The translations under genes and the position numbers were made by a program. The notes beneath the pieces were generated by a model. It ran no database searches. It was not told the origin of the DNA and was given only the letters and a program-made list of their open reading frames with translations. This document shows positions 24,535-37,808 of a DNA stretch of 63,078 nt, piece after piece. The stretch is taken from the NCBI RefSeq assembly GCF_000220395.1, contig NW_004087363.1:8771-71848 (forward strand), written 5' to 3'. Numbering within the stretch: the first letter of the stretch is position 1; each line of letters opens with the position of its first letter. Source of the DNA: Ichthyophthirius multifiliis (Eukaryota > Ciliophora > Oligohymenophorea > Hymenostomatida).

Positions 24535-27139
24535 TATATATATATATTTATTTTTATTAATATTTTTATATTTTTTTTCACCTTTTAAATTTTTTATATC
24601 TCTTAATTCAGCAAAAGTATCAATAATAATTCCAAAAATAATATTAAGCCAAATTACAATTATTAAAAGGAAAAAGCTTAAACTCAAAATAAATCTTGCG
24701 CTATATTATTAATTTTCAGGTGATATATCTACAAAAGCATCTCCTATTCCACCTCCACTTCTTAATCCTAAATTTAAAAATAAAATAAAGCAATCAATTG
24801 GTGTTTCACATACTTTCATATCGTCATTATTTCCTTTAAAAACAAATGAATTTTTCAAATCACTATTGAAAAATCCTGCTATTGCATATATATAAACTAT
24901 AACTATTCCTAAAATTGCTGTCATAATTAAAGATACAGAATTTAATGTAATTGATTTTATAACATTTCTTAAGACAACCTATATAATATATATATATAAA
25001 ATATATTTAATAATTTAATAATTTTTTAATTTTTTACAGAACGATCTATTATATCTAATAATAATAAACAAAAGAATAACGGACTAGAAGATATTCCTAA
25101 AACACTAAATAATATAGATATTATTAAATACAATAAATGACTACTAAATAAAAAATCATTCATTATATAAAAAAATTTCTTTATTAATATTGCTAACTAT
25201 AATAAGAATTATGAATATATGAATAAAATATATATATATATATTTATATATTTATATATTTATAAATATATTCGTTATATTATATTATTTTATTTTAATT
25301 TTAATTTAAAATACTTTATTTATTTGTTTTTATATCCCTGATTTTTTCCTTAATTCACTTTTTTCTTACAATTTTTTTTTAGTATCATGTTATTTTTGTG
25401 TATAAATTCTTATTATACTTTTATATTCAAGAGGAAACTAAAATACTACCCAAATAATAAAAATAATTACACTGATTGAAAGCTAAAAAAATTATAAAAA
25501 AATTCTGAATAAATAAATATTTTTTTAGTTTTAAGTTTATTGTTCTATAATTCTTTATTAATTAATATCACCTTCCCATTCAAATAATATAAATCTTTAT
25601 TTATTAAAATATTCATATATATATTTTTTTTTTATTTTTATTTTATTACAAATTAATAATTAAAATAATAATTAAGTTAAAATTTCTAATTCGGGATAAA
25701 TAAGTCAAATTAAAAAATAATCCTTTAGAATTCAAAAACAAAAAGTGATTCATTTCGTCTAGAAATGAAGGATATTATCTTAATAAACCTTATATTTTCT
25801 AATTTGCAGTTTCTCTATCGCATAAGTGAAGAAACCTTTATTTAGAAGTAGTTGAAAAATACTTTATCAATTTAGGTTTTCGGAAATATATTTTCTATAA
25901 ATTTCCTTATTAATTAATTATCTCTATAGATAAAGTATTTTATTTGAAAAAATTTAAGCATTATTTTAGATCTTTATCTATATCAAAATAACCATTATTC
26001 TAAAAAAATATAAGATATATAAAAAATGAAATATATATATATAAAAAAACATAAATAAATATTTATATATATATATATATAAAATATTTTATATATACAT
26101 ATATATAATATACATGTATATATTATAATTAAATATTTTTATTTATATTAATAATTTACAATTTTTTATTTTATCAAATTATATGCATTTTTAAAATTCT
26201 AGTCTAAAAATTACAAATTTTTAAGCAAAATATAACAATCAAATCCCTCATTAATATATTCATCAGCCCTTATAAAATATATAAGATTTTATTCTTTAAA
26301 GCTTAATCCTCTTTCGTTTTCGAAGCATTTTTTCTAATTAGCACTAATCTTGCTTATATGCAAAGAATTATTATTATTTTTATCAAAATCTTATATTTTT
26401 TAATTACTTTTTACTAAATTTTAATCTTAAAATTCGCCAAAGCCTTCATTATATTCTAAATTTGAATTTTCTTCGTTTTTATCATCTCTATTAAGTACAT
26501 ATTCAATAAGTTTCTCATTTTTAGAAATTTAAAATGATTTTTTTAACCCTTCATGCTTATTTCGTATTTTTTAATAAGTTTATAAATATTATTTATAAGA
26601 TTAATTCATCTTCAAAACATAGTCTTTACCATCTACTTATTAAGCAATTTTCCTTATGATATATTTATCTTAATTCGCAACAAAAAGACTTCTAATAGTC
26701 AGTAAAACTTTCCTTGAAAATTATGTAAAAATCCTCTAGTTAAGCAACTTTTTCTAAGTAAACCTTTAACTTTTGCCTATAAAATCACCAATAATATCCT
26801 CTAAATTTTCCAATAATTTAGTATGACAAAGAACATTTTAATTCTCTATACAAGGACCTTATATTAATTCTATTAATGTATGAAGAACTTAAAGTCCAAA
26901 ATTAAAATTAGTCTCATTCATTATTTTATAATATTTCTCAAATATATCTGCTAAAAATATTAATATGTTTATAGAATTAGTCTTTATTTCGCCATTAATA
27001 TCAATTTATACTCTCATAAAATCTTGCATTTAATAAAAATGGTTTTCACAAGATAATCTAATTAATTCCATAGATTATATACAATTTTCTTATATATTAT
27101 CCATTATCTTTAATAAATATAAATAGAAATAATAATAAT

Positions 27140-27200
<61 letters not shown>

Positions 27201-29116
27201 TAATAATAATAATAATAATTATAATTATAATTATAATAACTATTTTGTAAAAGTAAAATTTTATATATAAATAAATTATAAAATATTATATAATTATTAT
27301 TAATTTTAGATATATAATTATATATAAATATATTTAATATATATATAAATAATTACTTTATTAAATTTGTTAGATTTTTCATCTAAATGAGCATTTTAAA
27401 TATCATTTTTGATATAACTTTTAAATTAATTGAAATTTTCTTTAATGAAATTTTATATTGTCCTTATAAATTTATTAGATACATCATTTTATAAATATTT
27501 ATAGAATGTTAATTATATTTCGCTATTTGCTTTTTCCATAAAATTATTATGACCAAGAATATATTCAAGTTTCATTTTTGGATCATCTTCTACTACAATT
27601 ACATCACATAAAAAATTTAAAAAACCCATCGCATTTAAATCTTTTTATATAATATCACTTATTTATTAATCTTTTTTATAATTAGATATTTTTCGTAGAA
27701 TTTTCATTGCTTATAATCGTGTATTCATTTCTTATTCATTTTTTTTTCCAGTATATTTTGTTAACACATCAATAAATGATTATAAAATTTTTCTAAACTT
27801 TTTTTTGTTTATAAAAATTTAAATTAATTTATTTATTAAAATATATTTACTTTTTCAGGTGATTTAGCTTGTATATCTATAAAAATATCTATTAATTATT
27901 CGAATTCTAAATTATGTTCTCTTTTTATAAAATTCTTTTAAAAATAATCTTATTAACGGCCTTTTTTTTAGACCTTTAAATGCTTATTCTTATTTTACTT
28001 TTTATTTGTAAGAATTTTCAACTATTTATTATATCTAACTTACTCTATCTAATTCTTCTATTAGTTTCTGAACTTTAATTACTTTAGATTAATTTATTTC
28101 TTCTTTATCTGTAAAAGTATACCTTAAAGATATTTATTTTGTTGCTTTTCAGATATATTTAAAACAGATTTCTTTTATATTATAGAATTTTTTTTCTTTT
28201 TCTATCTTATTCTAATATAAATAAAAAATAAAATAAAATATTCATATTTATTATAATTATTGAATAAATAATATAAAAAAGATACACTAGGAAGTAAACT
28301 ATTACGGTTTTTACATTATTAAAATTCTTATTATAATCTTTAAACACAATCCTAATCAACTCCATTTATTTAATGCCAATAATTTTCTCTATCATCCCAA
28401 TATGCATATATAATCTAAAATTAATCAAGAAATCTAAATATATTTATATATATATTAAATTAATAAATATATTTCTAAAAAAATAAATATATTATTACAT
28501 CTCAACTTATCTAATATCATTATCTGAAGGTTTTGGAAGCATCTTGAAAAATAAAAAATGTATATATAAAAATTATTATTTAATTTTATTAACTTTATTA
28601 CAAAATCCTTTTAAAGTAGGAATAATTGATTCAATTATATAATATTCAAAAGAATCAAAAAGATTAACTTCAACAATTTTAGTTTAAGAATAATTATAAG
28701 TTTCTTAAAGAATATTATTTTATAAAGAAATTAATTAAAATTGAGAATAATAATCCTTCTTTTAACTATTTTCTATATAAATATATAACTCTAATAATAA
28801 TCCATTTATAATTTAACTGATTTCTAAATATTCAGAAGGTTCTATTTATTTAGCATTTATATATGTAGCCATCAAAAATTATAATAATTCTTATTTTAAT
28901 GGATATAAATATTATGATTTAAGTAAATAATCTTTTATTTATTTAATTGAAAAACAGAACGTACAAATGTGTAAATTTAAGAAGATGCATTTTTTACCAT
29001 TAATTTAAATGTCCTTAAAAGACATATCAATATACATGCATAATCTGGAAATTAAATTATATATTCTTTCTAATTTGTATCTTATTAATTAAACTATAAT
29101 ATTTAAAGATATAAAA

Positions 29117-29186
<70 letters not shown>

Positions 29187-29897
29187 ATTAATTATAGGTA
29201 GTTTTTCAAGTTCCGTAGATATAAGTTTTTATATATTAATGCTAAAATCTGCGTATTTGTCCTAAAGTTCTGAAATTATAAAAATTAAATTTTAACTTAT
29301 GTTTTTTCCATTAATTTAAAAAAAGTATTTAAGAATATCTAAAAAATAAATTGAATAAGTACTATCAAAAGGCAATTATTTTGCTATTTTTTTCATTATT
29401 TCTTACAAAATAGATTTTGCTGCTGATTTGGAAGATGAAAAATTCATTAATTCTCCATAATTATTTTTTTAAAGTTAAGAAATCAAAAGGAAAAATAATG
29501 ATTAAACCTTAGGATCGTTCTAAACTAGACTAAAAGAAAGGCTTTTTTCCGAGTTTTACATCTCTGTTGATTTTTTACCAGTCAAAGATTTATTATTTAA
29601 AAGTAGTTCTTTATTTTATTAATTTCTCAAACAAAAATTTATTAAAATAACCAAACAAAGAATACAAATTTATTTTTTTTAATTTTCCATACCCTTTAAA
29701 AGTGAAGTTTATTTAAAAAAAAATTCTAAAACTTCTAAAATTTTGGAATGAAAGTTCATATTAGCCATTAAATTTTAATGATTTTATAATTATGTCATAT
29801 CAACATAATATTATCCCCATATATTGTAATATTAATCTTCATTAAAATGTACTAAAGTATTAGAAATCTAAATAAAAAAATAATTATAAAAGAATAG

Positions 29898-29971
<74 letters not shown>

Positions 29972-32900
29972 ATATATTTTATTACATTATAATTATCTTT
30001 ATTTTTATTAGATTAATTATATAGTTTATCACTTTTATCACTTATGTCACTTCTATCGCTTCCATCACTTTTATTTACTTTATAATCTTATGCATCTTAA
30101 ATATACGCATTAGAAGAATTTTAAATATGCACTGATTATGAGACATTATATTTATCTTATTTCTATATTTATTTATTCGATAATTTTTCTATTTTAACAA
30201 AAAGCATATCACATAATTAATTAAATTATTTTTATAAAGATTATAAAAAAATCCCTTTTTAGTCATTTTAATAACTTAGAAGATATCTTAAATTAATTAT
30301 TTAGGAATGTATTTCATCATAGATTTTTTCGAATTTTTTGTATATTTGAAAATTATTTTAATTTATTAAAAAAGTGTTATTAACGCTTGTATAAAAATGC
30401 ATTTTTCGTGAATAAATGTTATATATATTAGACACTACTTAACCTTTAATTTCTATATCGGAAAAAAGTAGGACCTTAATTAGTTATTTTACTAATTTTT
30501 TATCTTCTAAATTTTACTATTTTATAGATTTTTCTCCAAACTCTATAATTGCGCGGTTTAATTAGATTTTATTTTAACCTATTTAATTAAAATATTTTTA
30601 AGTTTGTTAATTTTTATATAGATTTTCTAATAAATCATTTTATTTAATATATTCTATTTGTTTTAAAATTAACAAAGAAATTAATATCCATTCAGACTAT
30701 TCTATAGATTAAATTACGTATTCTTTCTTAACTGATAATCCATTTATTTTATCCAAATCTTATTTAGTACTTTATAAATAATAGTTCTCATATACTTAAA
30801 CTTATAATTTAAATAAAGTCTTTATATTCATTTATAAATTATTTAATTCAAAAATATCATAAAAATGCCTCTAAAGAAGAAATGATTAAATTTATAAAAC
30901 TATTTTTATTAAATATTAATATTCTTTAATTTCCTTTTCAAATACAGAACGGTCAAATTCGTTTTATATTATATTATTAATTTACTCTTCTAATAAAATA
31001 TGCATCTTTAATAATTAACTATTTAAATAATTTTTTAAATTAAATTTAGAAGAAAAATAATTGTTGTAAAGATTTTCATTTGTATTTGTTAAAACTTAAA
31101 CACATTCCATAAATTTAATATTGTTTGGATATTTAAATATTAAGCAATCTTTAAAATCAAAACTCATATAACTTTTTTACAATAAATTTAAAAAAATAGC
31201 CTAATTATATTTGTTAATACAAATAAATAAAAATATATAAAATATATAATTATATTATTTATATATATATATTTATATATAATATTTAACTCTATATGCT
31301 GGTGATAATTTTTCATTTTAAATTATTGTAAAAATAATATCTAAAGGATAAAATTAATTTACATAATTCATAACTAAAGAAACATTAGCTTAACATAGTT
31401 CTATCATGATATTAATGACACCTGCACTATAATCGAAAATTTATTTTTCTTAAATTTCTAAATTTTCGTCAATTAAATAACTTTAATTGTCATTAATTTT
31501 AAGATAAACTTAACTATGATTTTCTTAATTTAAAATGTAAGGCCTAAATATATTATCTTGGCAATCAATTATTGTCTTTACCATTTCTTCTTCTTAATCT
31601 TTTTATCTATATTCATTATATTAGCAAAATGCAAGAATTAAATTTAAAGCATTTATATTAAATATCTCAAATTAAATTTTAGTGGAGATTTTTTCGAAAT
31701 CATCCTAAAAAGATACATTTAAATCTGTTATTTTAAATAAAGTATTAATAAAAAGATCAAAACGAATATCAGAAATCACATTTTCGTCCAAAATAATTTA
31801 CTTTAATAAAAAATACCACTAAATAGTATATACAGAATTTGCATAATTCTGATTTTTTTAGTTTAAATATTTTTTTATTTAAATTTTTTTATTTTTTTTA
31901 CTTTATGGCATATATTTTCTAATAATTTCAATAAATTTTAAGTAAATAAAAATATATAATCATTCTATTCTAAATTTTATATATGTAATAGTTTATCCAA
32001 ATATATAGCATTTAATATTCGAATTAAAATATCAATAAGACCTATTTCTCTACAATAATTCTATTTTTAAGCCTCCGGAGGTTGATTTACATCTAAAATA
32101 GAAGGTTTTTACTAAAAAAAGATTAATAGTTTTTTTTTTTATTATTTTTTTATTTTATTAATTACTTTTTCCGATATATCTATATTACATAACCATAAGA
32201 GTAAATTAAGGATACAATATTGACTTTTTTCTATATATTTGGACAAAAAAAGACATTTAGAAGGTTCTTCAAGGATAGAATAAAGTTAATGAATATGACA
32301 ATTAATATTCATAATATCTGAAATTAAATTATTTTATATAGGAACAAAATAAAAAAAATCACCATTCTATTAAGATTATTAACATAAGTAATATTTTCTT
32401 TCTAAAGGATTCAAATTATTAAACATAGAAATATAGAAATCATCATCTATTTAATTATGTTATAATGCTTCGAAAGTTTCATTATCATTTACATTAACTT
32501 TTGCATAACTGTTTGTTTTTTCGTCTTTTATACTAAAAGAATTATATGCTTCTAAGTATTTTTCCTCTCGGTTTCCACTTTCGATTGTTAAATCAGCATT
32601 TTAGTTAAACCATTCTTTTAATATATCATCTTTTAACATTTACTCTTATACATAAGAACTAAATTAATATTTTTCACCTTTTTATATACTTTATTTTATT
32701 TGATTCTTTTTTTTTTTTAGTTTTTTATTTTTTTGATTTTTTGATTTTTTTTTACATTTCTCACAGAATATTCAACTGTATTTTTATTTTTAGGAGTATT
32801 TCTTATTGGTGAGGAAAAAAAACATTATTTATCTTTTTATTTATCTTCATTTCTAGATACTAAATTCTAACTGAAGCTTTCTAAAGTTTAGGAAAGTACA

Positions 32901-33451
32901 ATACTTTACAATTATTAATCAAAGTTAACATATCTGGAAGTATTTAAATGCCTAATTCTTAAAACAACCTTGCCATAATCCTACTAATCGAATTCAATAG
33001 GTTTACCAAAATCACATTCATTTATGGGAAGCACTTAAAATATTCCAGAAGAAGTATTCTATTCATGATAAATATAAGGCTTATCAGATGCTAAAAGTAG
33101 ATAAGGTGAAAAACCGCAAAGATTATTTTCAGAAATACATTAAGTCACTTATTTATCATTTCTTTTAACATGTTTGATTCTTAAAAAATCTCCATAAAAA
33201 ATAGTTTATTAATTAATTTCTTGTTAAGTCAATTTTTCCAATACTTATTAATTAATCTATTTGTATAAAATAGTATTAGTAAGTGTAATAACTCGACTTC
33301 TTTTAACAAAAATCGCACCAAAAATTTAAATATTCTTTTTCCTATGTCCTGCTACAAAGATTTTATATATTTTTGACCTTTCAATTGTAAATGGAATTTA
33401 AACATTATTAGTTAAAAAAGCATAAGGGTTATAGAAAATGCTCTTTTATAA

Positions 33452-33507
<56 letters not shown>

Positions 33508-34333
33508 CTATTATATATTATTAATCTTTAGTTAAATCTAATATTGGCAAATTGCAATTTTATATAATCGAATTATGTTTTGTATTTTTAAAATAAAAAA
33601 AATCTTAAAAAGTTATTATTTCCCCATCTTTTTGAAATTTAAAAAAGGATTTATTTTTATCATAAAATGAGTCGAAGAAGATGCGGTTCTTGTCAATTTC
33701 AAAGCAAAAAAATCTTTTTTATTATTATTACTATTATTTATTTTTTATTATTAATTTATATATTTATTTCTTTATATAATATTATATGTATTATTATCAT
33801 TATTTACTGAATTTGAGCAATTTGTATTTATTTATTTATTTGAATAACATTAACTCTCTATATTTTTATTAATATTTTATTATTCTATATCTTCCCAAAT
33901 ACTTTTTTATCTAGATGATTTAATATATGACCTACTATATATATGAAACAATTAAATTTCTGCTCCTATTTATACTGGTTATCCGTGTAATTGTTAAATA
34001 TTTTTTCGTTTGCCTCTTTCTCTGCTTCTTTTCTTCTCCGCAGTATTTCTGATTTTTTTTAATTTACAGGATCTTACATTTAATCTTTTTTTTCTGTTGA
34101 AATTTTTCGTAAGCTTTTGTAGCTTCATAATATTATTTTGGATATATAGAAAATATCAATTCACTTGTATTTGGATAATTAGCTATATTTGAATCCACTA
34201 ATTATGAATTGCATTCGATATAAAACAATTCTCCTTCAATAAATGAACGTGCTATTAAAAATTTAGTTTGTTCTTCGGTTGAATATAGTATTATTTAATC
34301 ACCATATTATAGATTTTTTTCTTATTATTACAT
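24147..34333 (-). CDS. IP3-receptor-type intracellular Ca2+ release channel
   Basis: A ~10.2 kb gene with many introns, several loaded with AT runs (for example 24480-24581 and those covering 29121-29182 and 29901-29969). ATG (CAT 34331-34333) opens MQQQEKNLQYGDQIILYSTE, the family's beta-trefoil start. Next come ELIFSIYPKQYYEATKAYEK, PVQIGAEIQLFHIYSRSY, and MIR-type repeats (IFYGDFLRIKHVKRND, LLLASDKPYIYHEQNTSSGI, VVLRIRHLNTSRYVNFD). A long Leu-rich helical middle follows. The C-terminal part has NLQKIYFRKPKLIKYFS (before the first membrane segment in IP3Rs), the selectivity filter GGGIGD at 24756-24739, the pore exit NIIFGIIIDTFAELRDIK, and the zinc-like end CFICNQERSDF with HTEQEHHIWNYL. 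TGA is at 24149-24147. The filter is the RyR-style form (IP3Rs usually GGGVGD), but the overall layout is IP3R. Frame breaks at T6 34001-34006 and A7 33706-33712 (one base short each); others may exist. The IP3-binding basic residues were not checked one by one. Confidence 0.88.
27126..27197 (-). repeat. AAT trinucleotide repeat, probably intronic
   Basis: About twenty (AAT)n units within the calcium-channel gene, flanked by AT-rich sequence without coding character (about 27110-27350), so probably part of an intron. Confidence 0.7.
29121..29182. repeat. (AT)n run in calcium-channel intron
   Basis: About thirty AT units with one GT interruption, in an intron of the IP3-receptor-type gene. 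Confidence 0.9.
29901..29969. repeat. (AT)n run, longest in the window
   Basis: About 34 uninterrupted TA units in an intron of the IP3-receptor-type gene. Confidence 0.9.
33447..33507 (-). repeat. ATT/AAT trinucleotide repeat in coding DNA
   Basis: About twenty perfect ATT units on the plus strand. In the frame of the calcium-channel gene the minus strand reads AAT, a polyAsn run just after the segment CNLPILDLT. Confidence 0.85.
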
Positions 34334-34545
34334 ATTTTTTTGTTTAAAAAATGTATAAATATATATTTATTTTATATGATTAAAAATATAAGTATTAATT
34401 AATATTTTTTATATTTTTTTTATTTATTTATTTTTTTTTAAAAAAAAAAATATATTAAAATTAAACATTTTTGTAAAACATTTTAAATTAACTATTTTTT
34501 TTTAAATTTAAAAATATTAAAAAAATACTCAATATAAATAAGTTC

Positions 34546-36955
34546 TCATTTTTTTGCTTTTAAATACATTTAACTAGCCTATATAAATTCGCAATTAATA
34601 TTAGTATTTGTATTATTATTAGTATTTTAAACAATTTAATCTTTAAATTAATCAATTTTTTTCTTATGAGAAGTATTTTTCCTTAAACATTCCTCAATTT
34701 AATCTTATCTAGCATTAAAAAGTATAGTAAGTATTAAATTAAACATTTTATTTCCCGAATCTATATTAAAAACATGCATAGTTCCTTATAAAGGGAAATA
34801 AACATAAATTTCTTATATTTAAATATTTTAACTATTTTTCAAAACAGAAACTTTGGTTAATAAAAGTATTTTTTCTTCGAAATTTAATATATCATTGTCT
34901 TTGAAATAAACCTCGAAAAAAGTATGTCCACAAATAATTAAAAAATCTGTTTAAAAATAGAAATTTTCATCAAAAAAAATCTAATTTAAAAATATTTTGC
35001 ATTTGTTTTAACTATTAGTTTAAATTTATTTGAAAACAAAAGGAAGAAAATACTTTATTGTTTACTTTAATATATATTTATTATACTAAAAATGAATAAA
35101 AACTTCCCTTTTATACAAAAGTCTTTTCCTGAAATTTGATATACTCTAACAAATAGAAACATTATATATATCTTACAAAATATCCAGGCTTTTTTTTTTC
35201 CTATCTGTAAAACTTTCATAAGATTTACAAATTATATCCCTTATATACTATTCCTTTATATATTTTTCATTCAGACTCTCAAATTCAAATTCTTCTTCAT
35301 TAAAAAATTCTCCAAAAAGCACTTTTTTACAAAATTTATTATCAAAACCTCCCTAAACATTCTAAATATTTTCCTAAAGCAGGCTTTCATTAATATATCT
35401 GCATATAAAACACTTTAAAAAAATCATAAATTCATTTACTAAGTTATTTTCGACTAAAAAATCACCTAAAGTGCACTATAAATGAATTTATATAATTTCC
35501 TTTTTTAAATTAAGACAGCCTATTTTCCTTAATTATTCGAAATTTTATTTATTTAAAAGTTATATAATATCTTCCAAAAATATACTTCTATATTTATTTT
35601 TCAAAGCCAAATTATCAATTTCTTTTTTATTATTTGTTTCCTAAAAAATCATAAAATTTTTTTAATAAAACTAATTATTAATTTCCTATATAAACCTACA
35701 AATAAAATTCCCTTTATATTAAACATAACTTAAATATAGTTTTTCCTTAGCCCGAGTTATTCCAGTGTAAAAAATCTTCCTTTCATCTTCTAATATAATT
35801 GATTTGTTTGTCCCTGGGAATACCTAGTCACTTAAATTTAATAAAAAAATAATCTTCCATTCAAGTCCTTTTGATTTATGGATTGTTGTTAGAATTATAT
35901 TATTTTTTTTATTATCTTCATCTTTTTTGTTTTTCTTTAAATTATTCTAGTCACGAATATCTGTCTTAAAAGGTATTTTTTAAGCATTTGAGTTATTATT
36001 ATATATTTCTAAATATTCTTCTAAAATTAATAAAGATTTATTGTTTCGGCTTAATATTGCTATGTCTTTATAATTATATAATTTTTATTATTGAATAAGA
36101 TTTTATATTAGAGATATTAAAGTATCATTTTACTCTTTTAAACTATTATATTTATCTATTTATGGCAACTTAAATGTTTATTTATTAATTTTATTATTAA
36201 ATAATAATATATAAATTTACTTTTTATTAATCTATTTTTTAATTTTCTTTAGGAAATTTCATTAGTTTTTTATTTTTAAAATTAATTTTTTCCAAAGTTT
36301 AATTTGCAAATTGAATAATTTCAAAGGAAGACCTAAAATTAGTTGATAAATTATAAATTTTAACATTATATTTTTCAAGATTTTCAAAAAATATTTTTTT
36401 ATTATTTAAAAATTTTTAATCTTCTCGAAAATTATAAATACTCTAAGCAATATCTCCTACTAGAATAATTTTTTTCTCTTTTTCTAAAAAAAACTCTATT
36501 AATTAGATTTCTTCATTATTACAATCTTAACATTCATCAAAGAAAAAATACTCAAAACTATTCAATACTTTTTCTGAAAAATCAATATTGTTTTTTAGCA
36601 AAAAAACTATTTTACTAGTATATTCCTTTATATATAATTAATCTACATTTAATTAATTTTAAAATAATAACCAATTTTTGACTATTTTATCTATATTATT
36701 AATTTTTATTTATTTTTATATTTTCTCACCTAATAAATTGTTTAATTTCTTTTTTATTTATTTAGCAGCTGATATATTAAAAGCTGTTATTATTATATTT
36801 GTTGGATTTATATTATTTTAATTTATTAAATATTATACTCTATAGAGAATTGTTGTTGTTTTACCAGAACCGGCACATGCTAATATTTACATTGATTAGT
36901 ATTTTTTTTCTAATATTATTTATTTTTATTCTTCATTGAAATTAAAATTTTCCAT
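34546..36955 (-). CDS. UvrD/Rep-family superfamily 1 DNA helicase
   Basis: A 3'-5' ATP-driven DNA helicase family acting in repair and replication restart. ATG (CAT 36953-36955) opens MENFNFNEEQKQIILEKKY; one intron (36169-36220, 52 nt, phase 0); 785 residues; TGA at 34548-34546; no frame break. Motifs in order: Q-motif-like FNEEQKQII, Walker A ACAGSGKTTT (Lys32), DEXQD-type FFFDECQDC, GDIAQSIYNFRED, TNFRS, then ILTTIHKSKGLEWKIIFLLN (motif V) and FYTGITRAKEKLYL (motif VI). The C-terminal 300 residues have no recognised domain. Eukaryotic UvrD-like enzymes outside Srs2/FBH1 are uncommon; in ciliates they could be nuclear or mitochondrial, and I see no clear presequence. Divergently paired with GGNBP2 across an 853 bp spacer. 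Confidence 0.9.
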
Positions 36956-37067
36956 TTAATTTTTATTTTTTAGTTGTTTTTTGCTATTTTTTTTAATATA
37001 AACTGTTTTTACACTTAAAAATTGTAGTATAATATTTTTTAGGTAATTAAAAAGATATATATATATA

Positions 37068-37127
<60 letters not shown>

Positions 37128-37808
37128 TTTATTAAAAAATTTTTCTAAAAAATTCGAACTAATAAATATATATTATTTATTTGATTATTTAATTTATTTT
37201 ATAATAAAAAAATAGATTTTTACTAAGAAAATTATATGTAGAAGGAATATTTTCTAAAAAAGAGTTTACATTCAAAATTATAAATAATAAATTCATTTTT
37301 TTTTTATTTTATTAAAGAAAACCTTAAATATATATGAATACAATTTAAATAAATAAAAAATTAAAATTTATTAATAAGAATTATAATTTAAAATTAAATA
37401 AAAAAATAAATAAAAAGTTTATATTTTTAATCTTTAAAAAGAATTCTTCAAGTATTAAAAATAATAATAAAATTAATATTAAAATAAAAAAAGAAAAAAA
37501 ATTTATAAATTTAATATTTTATTATTAATTTTTCTTTATAATATATTTAATAAATAATGACATTTTTTATATATAATTTTTAGTAATAAGTATATATATA
37601 TATATATATATAATAATTTATCTTTAATAATTTTACAATTTATATTCTTAAATAATATGATTGTATTTTATTTTTCTTTTTTTCTAAATTAGCTTTTTTT
37701 TTTTTTTTTTCTAATAATAAAAAAGCCAACACTTATATATTTATTTATATATACATATATTTTATATATAAAAATTTATTTTAGAAAAATAAAAAAATAA
37801 AATATTAA
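36956..37808. other. divergent promoter region with long AT run
   Basis: Shared 5' region between the helicase (-) and the GGNBP2-like gene (+). It contains an (AT)n tract at 37071-37124 and poly-A/poly-T blocks. No coding signal and no identifiable transcription element. Confidence 0.55.
37071..37124. repeat. (AT)n run in divergent promoter region
   Basis: About 27 AT units between the start codons of the helicase and GGNBP2-like genes; one of the few such runs here lying between two gene starts. Confidence 0.9.
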
